From the NCBI RefSeq assembly GCF_000698595.1, contig NZ_JFHC01000026.1, positions 1 to 64,000 of the forward strand: 64,000 nt of DNA, given 5' to 3'. The translations under genes and the position numbers were made by a program. The stretch comes from Caballeronia glathei. GTDB taxonomy: Bacteria; Pseudomonadota; Gammaproteobacteria; Burkholderiales; Burkholderiaceae. The notes under the pieces were generated by a model that had not been told where the DNA came from, made no database searches, and was given only the letters and a program-made list of their open reading frames with translations. The number at the start of each line of letters is the position of its first letter. Position 1 is the stretch's first letter. Positions 37,459 through 44,545 of the stretch are shown here, piece by piece.

Positions 37459-37914
37459 ATGGCAATCCCGCTTCATACTTTTGAGCCGACTGGCGACCCC
37501 ATCGTCGACGATTTCAACTTCTTCCGTGTCGGAGCCAACGACTTTTCCTATGACGGCTGGTTCACAGCGAACGCGCATGTTCTGCTGCACACCGGCGAGG
37601 AAATCATCAGAGACGCCGAGCCATATACTCGTGGTGATGGTCCAAATTGCTGGGGAATCTATGTTCTCATTTCCAACAATGAAATCGCGTATGTCGGCAG
37701 AGCCATGAGAATATACGAGCGGCTAATGGCGCATCAGCGTAGCGGAAAGGTTTTCGATCGATACTGGTGTGTTGGCGGGATTCCCTATGACTGGCTTGGC
37801 AGCGTAGAGGATCATTACGTTCGCCGCTTAAAACCGTATCTCAACGCCATGAAGACATCGGGGAATATCATTCTGGAGAGAATTGCCAAGAAGGCGCTAT
37901 CCGAGGCGGCATAA
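37459..37914 (+). CDS. GIY-YIG-like nuclease domain protein
   Basis: This 151-residue protein contains GIYVLISNNEIAYVGRA (residues 66-82), the GIY-(10)-YVG core of GIY-YIG nucleases. It is followed by R84, by E117 in GSVEDHYVRRLKP, which fits the metal-binding Glu, and by N129. The first 60 residues are not recognised. GIY-YIG proteins in phages act as homing or host-DNA-cutting nucleases. AAGGAAC precedes the ATG. It is the first gene after selC and its base composition is clearly lower in GC than the host. Confidence 0.7.
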   Translation: MAIPLHTFEPTGDPIVDDFNFFRVGANDFSYDGWFTANAHVLLHTGEEIIRDAEPYTRGDGPNCWGIYVLISNNEIAYVGRAMRIYERLMAHQRSGKVFDRYWCVGGIPYDWLGSVEDHYVRRLKPYLNAMKTSGNIILERIAKKALSEAA

Positions 37915-37974
37915 ATCGGTTCGCCGCAATTCCTAAAAGCTCTCCGCCCACCGCCCGACTGTTTTGGCGTATCG

Positions 37975-37994
37975 TACTGTACATCCATACAGCA
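37975..37994. promoter_or_regulatory. LexA (SOS) box
   Basis: CTGT (37977-37980) and ACAG (37989-37992) are separated by eight bases, inside a TACTGT...ACAG context matching the CTGT-N8-ACAG consensus used by beta- and gamma-proteobacterial LexA. It lies 17 bases before the ATG at 38009, so binding would block that operon. Confidence 0.65.
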
Positions 37995-38008
37995 TTTGCG
38001 AGGCCGCG

Positions 38009-38239
38009 ATGGGCCTGTTCGAAAACGACGGGGCGGAGCACGCCTGCTGGAAATGTGAGCACTGGGGCGGCAACTTAGAAGGCACTTCGCACGCGCGCTG
38101 TGAGCGCGGCGGGAGCGTCCAAGTGATCGCGCGAGCCGAGTTCGGCTGTGCGTTCTGGGTCCGAGCGACAGGAAGTGACGATGACGAAGACGTGCCGGGA
38201 TCGAACAATGCTCAGCCTCCGACAAGGAGGCGACCATGA
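38009..38239 (+). CDS. Small phage protein with Cys pairs, LexA-controlled
   Basis: This 76-residue protein begins MGLFENDGAEHACWKCEHWG and contains CWKCEHW, a later C in HARCERGG and C in FGCAFW, four cysteines spaced like a small zinc-binding fold. The C-terminus is polar and likely disordered. No family is recognised. It starts just after a LexA box and overlaps the next gene by four bases (ATGA), so the two form an SOS-inducible pair. Confidence 0.55.
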   Translation: MGLFENDGAEHACWKCEHWGGNLEGTSHARCERGGSVQVIARAEFGCAFWVRATGSDDDEDVPGSNNAQPPTRRRP

Positions 38240-38472
38240 AACCGAAAACGTTTATCGAGCAAGCCGAGCGTGAAGCCAAGCTCGTCGACGCGCTGCTGCT
38301 CGCACGCTACACACTGGCGATTCACAACGGGAAACTGTGCACCGCTGAACGCGAGACCTGGGAGATGAATTTCCGTGCTGAGTTAATACGGATTGATGCG
38401 GCGCTTCAGATGGCCGGAATAGACACCACCCAGCCGATGCATCCCCCTTTCAGGTATGACGAGGATGATTGA
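38236..38472 (+). CDS. Small helical phage hypothetical protein
   Basis: This 78-residue protein starts MKPKTFIEQAEREAKLVDAL and is largely helical and charged. AAGGAGG lies 7 bases before the ATG, which overlaps the upstream stop. No domain is recognised. Its position in an SOS-controlled pair suggests a role in prophage induction or host interference, which remains inference. Confidence 0.55.
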   Translation: MKPKTFIEQAEREAKLVDALLLARYTLAIHNGKLCTAERETWEMNFRAELIRIDAALQMAGIDTTQPMHPPFRYDEDD

Positions 38473-38560
38473 TGCGTCTGACCTGAATCGAGCGCTCGAA
38501 GGATGCGCCGCCGCTCCCGCGGGCGCTTGCGATTCGCCCGAAAGGTACTAGACTGTTCTT

Positions 38561-38632
38561 GAGCGCATTTGCAATGGTGTGCTCTCCTTGTACAACTCCT
38601 CTGCACCGCCGCCTGCAAGCGGCGGTCTTTTT
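38561..38632 (+). ncRNA. Candidate small RNA 1 (hairpin plus terminator)
   Basis: A promoter-like pair, TTGCGA (38527-38532) and TAGACT (38549-38554) with a 16-base spacer, precedes a hairpin (GAGCGCA and TGTGCTC around the loop TTTGCAATGG). A terminator follows (ACCGCCGC and GCGGCGGT, then T run) at 38605-38632. The first hairpin closely resembles that at 39720-39741, including its loop. No good ORF fits, so a transcript of about 72 bases is proposed. Confidence 0.35.
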
Positions 38633-38689
38633 GTTGTTGTCACTGGTCCCTGCATCGCGCGCACGAACGTCCTAGAACTGAACTGTTCG

Positions 38690-38947
38690 TCAGTCGGCCT
38701 GGCCAACGACGCCGACAGGGTTCAGCCGCGCGTGGTCGCCATGAAGTTCTATCGCTGCCTTGTTGTAGGCGTGTGATGCCTCATCGAGCGTATCGAACGT
38801 CCCGATGTAGACGCGCCGCGAGCGACGCCGCTCTGTCACGTAGATGTATGCCTCGAAGCGCAGACCACGCGCCGTCTCACGGCGGCAGACACCCACGCGC
38901 TCCAGCGGGTTGACGGTCCGGGATAGACGGTCCATATGGAGGGCCAT
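38690..38947 (-). CDS. AP2/ERF-like DNA-binding domain protein
   Basis: This 85-residue protein is little more than one AP2 domain: GVCRRETARGLRFEAYIYV, then YIGTFDTLDEASHAYNKAAI and ELHGDHARLN. In phages this domain normally follows an HNH nuclease and gives DNA specificity; here it stands alone, either as a regulator or as the remnant of an HNH-AP2 gene. No convincing ribosome-binding site is visible at either in-frame ATG (38947 or 38935). Confidence 0.6.
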   Translation of the reverse strand: MALHMDRLSRTVNPLERVGVCRRETARGLRFEAYIYVTERRRSRRVYIGTFDTLDEASHAYNKAAIELHGDHARLNPVGVVGQAD

Positions 38948-39021
38948 TAGTGTTGTAAACTAATGCACCATACATGTGCAGCGGCTGCCGTTTTGTTCGT
39001 CACCCCACATCTGCCTCGAAG

Positions 39022-39348
39022 GTTGAATTGTGGCATCCGGCGCGCCTATACCTATTCGACGCCCTCTCGATCGACGGCGAAGATCTGCGCGCGCTGCCGC
39101 TCGCCGAGCGCAAGAGCCACCTCCGCGAAGCCATCACCGACACGAAGACGCTGATTTTCGCGAACGGCATCTTCGGCGCCGGCGAATGGGTTTTCGAGCA
39201 AGCGCAGGCCCTAGACCTCGAAGGCATGATAGCCAAGCGGCTTTCGTCGCGGTATGAGCGCGGGAGGTCGCTCGATTGGCTGAAAATCAAGAATGCGGAT
39301 TTCGGGCGACCGGCTGCGCTGGGCTGGGGCCGCGCCTCGCTTAGATAG
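39022..39348 (+). pseudogene. Truncated ATP-dependent DNA ligase
   Basis: The frame encodes only the C-terminal end of an ATP-dependent DNA ligase adenylation domain: ARLYLFDALSIDGEDLRALP, ALDLEGMIAKRLSSRYERGR and SLDWLKIKNADFGRPAALGW. The terminal EGMIAKR and WLKIK correspond to ligase motifs IV and V. The nucleotide-binding motif KxDG and everything before it are missing, and upstream codons to 38974 are unrelated. It is a decayed fragment, probably left by recombination inside the prophage's variable end. Confidence 0.75.
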
Positions 39349-39374
39349 AGAAACCCTCAATCGGAGAACTCCCA

Positions 39375-39655
39375 ATGACCGCCGATGAATTCGAATCTCA
39401 GTTGGCGATGTTGCTCAAGGACCAACCGCGTGGCACCGCCGCCGATTTGCCGACTGCATGACCGCGTATTGGAACGGAAGCCAGATAGTCTTCGCGTTTT
39501 TGTGCGAGCACGGCACCGGCCGGATCGATGAGGAGTTCGATCTCGACGATTACGTTTGGGAGGAATGGGAACCGGTCTTTGCGGCATGGCTCGTCTCGCC
39601 TCGGTTTAGCCCCCGGACTGAGCTGCTGCAGTGGGCGAGGAAGGGCGACAACTAA
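39375..39655 (+). pseudogene. Small ORF split by a frameshift (or two coupled ORFs)
   Basis: A first frame (39375-39461, 28 residues, MTADEFESQLAMLLKDQPRG...) has GGAG 8 bases before its ATG. It ends in ATGA overlapping a second frame (39458-39655, 65 residues, MTAYWNGSQIVFAF...). Upstream of its ATG the second frame continues as RRRFADC, which reads like real protein, so the two are probably halves of one roughly 93-residue gene broken by an indel near 39430. Translational coupling of two genuine ORFs is the alternative. No family is recognised. Confidence 0.4.
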
Positions 39656-39718
39656 ATCTGAAATACAGCGAATCATTTCGCGCCTTGAACTAGGCGCCAA
39701 ACATCTGATAATAGAAAC

Positions 39719-39788
39719 AAGCGCGTTTTGCATGGCGCGCTGCGCTTGATGGTCCCGCTCAACCTTCGCTGGTTGGCGGGACTTTTTT
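39719..39788 (+). ncRNA. Candidate small RNA 2 (hairpin plus terminator)
   Basis: TTGAAC (39685-39690) and GATAAT (39707-39712) are separated by 16 bases. About seven bases later comes a hairpin, AGCGCG and CGCGCT around TTTTGCATGG (39720-39741). A strong terminator, GTCCCGCTCAACC with GGTTGGCGGGAC and six T, ends at 39788. The layout and the first loop match the unit at 38561-38632. The terminator itself is secure; the RNA is inferred. Confidence 0.4.
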
Positions 39789-39892
39789 ATGGCGCCAAGC
39801 TCAGACAAAAATTCGATAAGACGAATAGCGTTTACTGTAAGCCCTTACGGTAAAATCCACGCCAACTTCGGCCAGCCGGAAAAAATTACAGA

Positions 39893-42490
39893 ATGAAAGT
39901 AAAAGAACTGATCTCCGACACCATCTGGATCCCGGGTTTTTCGTACGACGCAGACGTCAAACCCAAGCTATCGGTCCTGCTTCCCACTTTTCGGCGCGGC
40001 AAAAGCGGCCTCTTCAAGAGGGCTGTGGAGTCAATCCTGTCACAGACGCTCGACGATATCGAACTCATCATAATCGACGACGCAAGCACTGATGGAACTG
40101 CCGATCAGATCGCGGAATTTCAGCGTAGAGACGGGCGAATCAGTTGCCTTCGTCACCCGAAGAACATAGGTCTGCCCGCAATCTCTGAGTATGAGGCGTA
40201 CGTGCGCGCTCGCGCCGACCGGATTTCGTTCGCCTTCGATGACACAATGTTCAATGATGACGCCCTTGAAAAGCTTCTTGCGGAATCCGAGAAGTTTCCT
40301 ACGGCGATCGTTTATGGGCACGTTGAGTGGTCGCATAAGGACCAGAAGACGGGAGAAATTATTGACATGCGGCTCGGGTCCGCAAGGTCACAAGGCCACC
40401 TTCGGCTTGGGAATTTCATTCCCAACAACGGGGTCCTCATGCCAAGGGACATGATCGAAGACATCGGTTTCTACGACCCCCACATCGTCATCGCTCGAGT
40501 CTGCGACTGGGATCTTTGGTGCAGAGCGGCCGAGCGGTACGAAGTTAGGTTCGTCGACGTCGCGGTCGGACGCGAAGACGGTCCGATGACATCCGACAGC
40601 CTGGGCAACACATATGCGCTCGATAGTTGGGCTGTAGACGAGTGGATGCGAACGTCAAGAAACGAAGCGCTTCGGCCGGCGAACATCCCTGAGTACGAGG
40701 TTTTGTTGCCCAATCCAGACCACGGTATCAGTACCCAGTCCGTTTGCGACAGCTTGGCGCAAAAGCATGCACAAGCGCGCGGCTGGAAAATCCCGGAATG
40801 GCAGCCGCCGAAGAAGTCCGACGATGGATACACACTCGTCGTCAACCTCCACTACAACGCTTCAACGACTCTGTATTTCGACATGCTTCCCGCGGAAGTT
40901 GCCCGTCGAGTGCGCGTCATCTCCTACCACGGAGGTTTCGGCGTAGAGGAACTCGCTCGAGCCACCTCGGTTATCTTCGTTCGACATATTTCTGCGTTCC
41001 GACCTTGGATTGAAGCGGCTAAAGCACTGGGCATTCCCACTTACTTTTTCCTCGACGACAACTTGCCAATGTTGGTTGAGAACAAAGAGGTGTCCGTGCC
41101 CGGCGAAGATTTCCGTTTACCCAAGCTTCGCGAGGACCTGAAACTGTTCAGTGGCGTGCTGCTATCGAGCGCCAACCTGCTGGGTTATTTTAAAGAGAAC
41201 AAACTTCACGAGAATCTGACCGTTTTTCCAGTATCGAGCTTCGATCAGCGTGCTCTTTCCGTCGATTTCCGCGAGCACAAAGCGGAAGGCGAGATAGTCA
41301 TTGCGTGTGCAGGCGGGTCACACCGGAATAAGGGATTGTGGTCGATAGTTTTCCCGGCGTTGGTCAGCCTCGCGGAGCAAGGGGCAAGAATTCACCTCGT
41401 GGCGCCAAAGCCAGACGACGATGAACGGACCGACCTTGACCGCCTTCCGACTGGCATGCGGGTCACTCTATTGCCTTTCGAAACGGGATACTTGTTTGCG
41501 ATGCGGCGCTTCGCTCGGTTCTCTCCTGATTATGTTCTGCACGCTCCGAGTGAGACGCGGAATAATCGGTTTAAGACCCAACACGCATTGCTCACGGCGA
41601 AACTGTTAAACGCCGTCGCGATCGTTCCGAATACCCCGCCGTTTGACAATATTGAGGACGGTGAGAACGCCATTGTCGTTAACTACCCATTCGCGTCGAC
41701 GTCTTGGCTTTTTGGCTTGAAGGACGTCGTCTCCGGTAAGTACGATCAGCAAAAGATAAAAGAGGCGAACTCGTCGTATTGCGAAGAGCATTTCTCTGGA
41801 AAGGAAAACGCCCGCGTTATCGCTGAGATGCAGCGTCGTCATGGCGGCGAGGCAAGTTGGTCGGAACAAGCGCGGCGTCTCCATAGGCTGCCAGCTTGGG
41901 TGCGCGCCACGACAGGATTTCCTACTGTGGAGGGTGGTCAGTCATCTCTATCCCTCGCCCAGGCAAGCGAGCTAGCTGGCCTTCGCCATATGGCTCGTTA
42001 TTCGTGGAGATTGCGTGTCTTCCGCAGGAGGGCTGACCTATGGGGCGCCGTTGCTCCGCAGTTTGTGCCGGTGAAGCAGTTCAGCGATCGGATGGGATGG
42101 AGGAACGCCGGATCTTCGCTGGAGCTGAGCGACTCGCTGTCCTCCATGCCGTTCAGGGAATACCGCGTCGCACCGCGTGCCGGGAAGCTGGCCGCAGTCT
42201 CTTTCGTCATGTCTGTGGACTTCGTGAAGCAGGGACTGGTGGGAGTCGAGATAGTCAGTCCTAACAACGAGATTAAGGATCACGTCGTTCTAGACCTGAC
42301 CAAGGCAGACCTCGGAAAGCCGGTGCGCTTCGAGTTGACAGATATTCGAGTCCGGGAGGGCGAGACTTGGGGAATTAGAGTATTTGCGAGGTCGGCAGTG
42401 CCTGTGTATGTGTTTGAGTTCATCAATAGACGAGTGCTCGGGCTACGGTTCGTAAGCCCGACACCGTTTATGACGTTAGACATCGAATAA
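39893..42490 (+). CDS. Large two-domain glycosyltransferase (GT2 plus GT-B-like), prophage cargo
   Basis: The protein has 865 residues. Residues about 24-250 form a GT-A, family 2 domain (PKLSVLLPTFRRGKSGLFKR, then IELIIIDDASTDGTADQIAEF and FAFDDTMF where DDT stands at the nucleotide-sugar metal site). Residues about 310-640 look like a GT-B domain (YTLVVNLHYNASTTLYFDML, IVIACAGGSHRNKGLW, then APSETRNNRFKTQHALLTAK). The last 180 residues are a beta-rich region of unknown role. It probably modifies a surface polysaccharide. Low GC relative to the host and a location between phage genes mark it as acquired cargo, likely for serotype conversion. Confidence 0.75.
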   Translation: MKVKELISDTIWIPGFSYDADVKPKLSVLLPTFRRGKSGLFKRAVESILSQTLDDIELIIIDDASTDGTADQIAEFQRRDGRISCLRHPKNIGLPAISEYEAYVRARADRISFAFDDTMFNDDALEKLLAESEKFPTAIVYGHVEWSHKDQKTGEIIDMRLGSARSQGHLRLGNFIPNNGVLMPRDMIEDIGFYDPHIVIARVCDWDLWCRAAERYEVRFVDVAVGREDGPMTSDSLGNTYALDSWAVDEWMRTSRNEALRPANIPEYEVLLPNPDHGISTQSVCDSLAQKHAQARGWKIPEWQPPKKSDDGYTLVVNLHYNASTTLYFDMLPAEVARRVRVISYHGGFGVEELARATSVIFVRHISAFRPWIEAAKALGIPTYFFLDDNLPMLVENKEVSVPGEDFRLPKLREDLKLFSGVLLSSANLLGYFKENKLHENLTVFPVSSFDQRALSVDFREHKAEGEIVIACAGGSHRNKGLWSIVFPALVSLAEQGARIHLVAPKPDDDERTDLDRLPTGMRVTLLPFETGYLFAMRRFARFSPDYVLHAPSETRNNRFKTQHALLTAKLLNAVAIVPNTPPFDNIEDGENAIVVNYPFASTSWLFGLKDVVSGKYDQQKIKEANSSYCEEHFSGKENARVIAEMQRRHGGEASWSEQARRLHRLPAWVRATTGFPTVEGGQSSLSLAQASELAGLRHMARYSWRLRVFRRRADLWGAVAPQFVPVKQFSDRMGWRNAGSSLELSDSLSSMPFREYRVAPRAGKLAAVSFVMSVDFVKQGLVGVEIVSPNNEIKDHVVLDLTKADLGKPVRFELTDIRVREGETWGIRVFARSAVPVYVFEFINRRVLGLRFVSPTPFMTLDIE

Positions 42491-42522
42491 CAAGAAACCC
42501 ACACCTAAAAATCGGGGAAGCA

Positions 42523-42690
42523 ATGAACAATAATAGTGCAGAAGAGAATGTTGTTGCGTGGCATGTGTACGATCCGAAGCGGGATCTTACCTTTGTCACG
42601 CAGAGCAAGCGGGAAGCGGACGAAGCGGGAGATCGCGGTTGTCGTATCGTCCCGCTGGTGCCGCTGGTTGATGTGCGCGTAGGCGCGTAG
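42523..42690 (+). CDS. Small phage hypothetical protein
   Basis: This 55-residue ORF (MNNNSAEENVVAWHVYDPKR, then DLTFVTQSKREADEAGDRGC) has GGGGAAGCA before its ATG and 32 bases of separation from the glycosyltransferase. Short phage proteins of this kind often end in a Pro/Leu/Val tail like RIVPLVPLVDV. No function is recognised. A strong hairpin lies just after its stop. Confidence 0.55.
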   Translation: MNNNSAEENVVAWHVYDPKRDLTFVTQSKREADEAGDRGCRIVPLVPLVDVRVGA

Positions 42691-42697
42691 AGGGGTG

Positions 42698-42726
42698 CCG
42701 CTACGCCGATCATGCTGGCGTAGCGG
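42698..42726. terminator. Strong hairpin after the 55-residue ORF
   Basis: CCGCTACGCC and GGCGTAGCGG form a perfect 10-bp stem with a nine-base loop. There is no U run after it, so it may be a weak or factor-dependent terminator, or a structure in the leader of the next gene. Confidence 0.45.
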
Positions 42727-42781
42727 GATACAGCATATTGGCTGTAAAAGGCGAATACAAGAGATCGCCTGTTATGCCGTG

Positions 42782-43162
42782 ATGGGCTTCGAAGCATGGG
42801 CCATTTATTATGGGGAGTTCGTGCCGCTCATTGACCATAAGAATCTGGTCCCGAGCGAAAATTGGATAGACAATCTCCGCAAGGCCACTCACTCGCAAAA
42901 CCAGCATAACCGGTCGCTGAGCAAGAACAACAAGTCAGGATTCAAAGGCGTTTGCTGGCATGCTCAGAATCGAAAATGGAGGGCCTACATTGTGGTGAAC
43001 TGGAAGCAAAGGCATCTTGGCCTCTTCGATACTCCCGAAGAGGCGCACCTAGCTTACTGCAAGGCGGCCGACGAATTACACGGACTTTTCGCTAATCATG
43101 GGGGCATCCCAGTGACTGCCACCGAAGCAGCGAACTGCGAGCCACATGATTTGGCGGCGTAG
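42782..43162 (+). CDS. HNH endonuclease with AP2 domain
   Basis: From the ATG at 42782 the protein has 126 residues: an HNH-like part (EAWAIYYGEFVPLIDHKN, then ENWIDNLRKATHSQNQHNRS) and an AP2 domain (KSGFKGVCWHAQNRKWRAYI, LGLFDTPEEAHLAYCKAADEL). Such proteins are phage homing endonucleases. The His that normally precedes the AW of the HNH fold (HRLAW) is replaced here (FEAW), and no ribosome-binding site is clear. The frame is open back to a GTG at 42695, but that would run through the hairpin. The N-terminus is therefore uncertain or damaged. Its 3' end overlaps the convergent DUF1353 gene by 87 bases. Confidence 0.6.
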   Translation: MGFEAWAIYYGEFVPLIDHKNLVPSENWIDNLRKATHSQNQHNRSLSKNNKSGFKGVCWHAQNRKWRAYIVVNWKQRHLGLFDTPEEAHLAYCKAADELHGLFANHGGIPVTATEAANCEPHDLAA

Positions 43163-43465
43163 CCAGGGAACCTGAGTGACAGCGGATGCTTCGCGCAGAA
43201 CAGCATCCGCAATCTCCCGAGATACCCAGTGATAGGTATAGATGGCATCGTGAACGACCGATGCCTCTGCGGAAGTGCCGCCCGCGAGCAGGTAAGCGAT
43301 CGGCACCCGCGGCACTGATGCCAAGTCAGTCACAAACCCCACCGGCACAACGAACACTCGTCCGGCGACGTCCGAGTCATAGACGAGCGGCTGCGTGAGC
43401 CGCCACTTCCCGTCATCCTGGTCGGTCGCGTTCTGCATCACGAGAGACGTCAGGAACTTGCTCAT
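43076..43465 (-). CDS. DUF1353 family phage protein
   Basis: This 129-residue protein has the DUF1353 signature: LVYDSDVAGRVFVVPVGFVT, DLASVPRVPIAYLLAGG, SVVHDAIYTYHWVSREIAD and WLRRQIMWLAVRCFGGSHW. The family is common in tailed phages near lysis or tail genes, and the conserved His-Asp (VVHD) suggests an enzyme, possibly a peptidase-like fold; no activity is known. It is the last gene of the long minus-strand phage transcript and overlaps the lipoprotein stop by one base. Confidence 0.8.
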   Translation of the reverse strand: MSKFLTSLVMQNATDQDDGKWRLTQPLVYDSDVAGRVFVVPVGFVTDLASVPRVPIAYLLAGGTSAEASVVHDAIYTYHWVSREIADAVLREASAVTQVPWLRRQIMWLAVRCFGGSHWDAPMISEKSV

Positions 43466-43920
43466 TACGCGCTCGCGCCGACCGGAGCCGAAGCGGGAGC
43501 CGCCGCATTGAACTGAGCAATTGCCGTGTTCAGTGCGGTCTGCAGCGCAATTGCGCCGATGGCCACGAGCGTCTTGTCGTTCTGCGAGAGCGACGAATCG
43601 TTCACGAGTTGCAGCGCGGCCGGAATCGACGTGTTCGCAAACGCCTGGACACTTGCGACGCTGACCGAATCATGCACAGCGCAGAACGCGATTGCATCCG
43701 AATACACCTTGTCGACGACTGCCGCTTGATCCGCGGTCAGGCCTGGCTCGAGCGCCTTGATGGAGTTGAGAGACGGGACGGCGGCGGTGCAAGCGATGCC
43801 GACTTGGGTATGCACAGCGGACAGCAATTGAGCGGGCGATTGAGCGGGAGCGGAGGCGCATGCCGAGACAACGGACGCGATGACGCCTGCCGCAATGAAG
43901 GGCGCGAATTTGCGAAGCAT
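43465..43920 (-). CDS. Phage lipoprotein, Ala-rich helical
   Basis: This 151-residue protein has a lipoprotein signal (MLRKFAPFIAAGVIASVVSA, then C21) followed by an Ala/Gln/Val-rich helical domain (AQLLSAVHTQVGIACTAAVP) with three further Cys (C43 in VGIACTAA, and C80 in AIAFCAVHD among them). Phage lipoproteins act in lysis or in superinfection exclusion at the envelope. Its place in the lysis block favours the first, without proof. Confidence 0.6.
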   Translation of the reverse strand: MLRKFAPFIAAGVIASVVSACASAPAQSPAQLLSAVHTQVGIACTAAVPSLNSIKALEPGLTADQAAVVDKVYSDAIAFCAVHDSVSVASVQAFANTSIPAALQLVNDSSLSQNDKTLVAIGAIALQTALNTAIAQFNAAAPASAPVGASA

Positions 43921-43929
43921 GGGATTTCC

Positions 43930-44244
43930 TTAAGGAGCGAGTTTGATAGCCGCGGCTGCGGCATTGGAGGCCGCGCCAGCGACATTGCTGATGACGGCGC
44001 CTTGCGCATTCAGTGGAGCCGTGGCTCCGACGCCGTTTTCAGCGAAGTGAACGGTGACGGTGCTGTCTGGCGCCATAGACAGATCGAACGTGAGTGAACT
44101 GATATCCTTTCCGTTTTGGGCGGAGGCCTCACAGCAGATGATTTGCTTCGTGTTCGGCTCATAGAACGGTTTCACGCTATATGACGCCGTGCCGGCACAG
44201 CCGGCGAGAGACGCCACCGCGAGGCAGCACAGAGCGCGATTCAC
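43930..44244 (-). CDS. Phage lipoprotein in the lysis region
   Basis: This 104-residue protein starts at a GTG (VNRALCCLAVASLAGCAGTA) with a clear lipobox (SLAGC). The GTG overlaps the stop of the holin-like gene in GTGA, which fixes the start. The mature part (SYSVKPFYEPNTKQIICCEA, then LTFDLSMAPDSTVTVHFAEN) is a small beta domain. Its size and location would suit an outer-membrane spanin partner, but it lacks the Pro-rich pattern of Rz1, so that is only a suggestion. Confidence 0.6.
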   Translation of the reverse strand: MNRALCCLAVASLAGCAGTASYSVKPFYEPNTKQIICCEASAQNGKDISSLTFDLSMAPDSTVTVHFAENGVGATAPLNAQGAVISNVAGAASNAAAAAIKLAP

Positions 44245-44465
44245 GATTGCACTGCAGGCGCTTTGGGCTCTGCTTTCGCCGCGGCACGGGCCGCAAGGAC
44301 GTTGCAGACCGCGTGAATCGCCGTCACGAGTGCGCCCGCGACGAGCAGTTGCACTTCGGGCGGCATGGGCATTGGGAAGCCCATCGAGGCCCATTGGACG
44401 GCCGGCACGAGCGAAGCTGCGGTCAGAGTGGCGCCGCCGGTGATCAAGGACGATGCGTTGTTCAT
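44241..44465 (-). CDS. Holin-like small membrane protein
   Basis: This 74-residue protein (MNNASSLITGGATLTAASLV, then PAVQWASMGFPMPMPPEVQL) has a hydrophobic segment of about 22 residues (LLVAGALVTAIHAVCNVLAA) and a charged C-terminus (AAKAEPKAPAVQS), the usual look of a phage holin or antiholin. GGAG lies 8 bases before the ATG at 44465; a second ATG two codons earlier is too close to it. It precedes a lipoprotein and lies near the endolysin gene. Confidence 0.6.
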   Translation of the reverse strand: MNNASSLITGGATLTAASLVPAVQWASMGFPMPMPPEVQLLVAGALVTAIHAVCNVLAARAAAKAEPKAPAVQS

Positions 44466-44480
44466 TTCCATTTCTCCAAC

Positions 44481-44502
44481 AAAAAAGCCGCCCGTAGGCG
44501 GC
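44481..44502 (-). terminator. Terminator upstream of the holin-like gene
   Basis: GCCGCC and GGCGGC form a 6-bp stem with a CGTA loop and, on the minus strand, a run of six T. It ends the transcript coming from the tail genes, so the lysis genes may have a separate or readthrough supply. Confidence 0.75.
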
Positions 44503-44545
44503 CGTAAGATGCATAAGATTGGGTAAGGTCGGTAGGGACCGGCGA

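Noticed and set aside
39022-39348. A functional DNA ligase
   Set aside because: The KxDG nucleotide-binding motif and most of the adenylation domain are absent.
42695-42781. GTG start at 42695 for the HNH-AP2 gene
   Set aside because: It would place the start beside and through a perfect 10-bp hairpin and adds residues without convincing similarity; kept only as an alternative.
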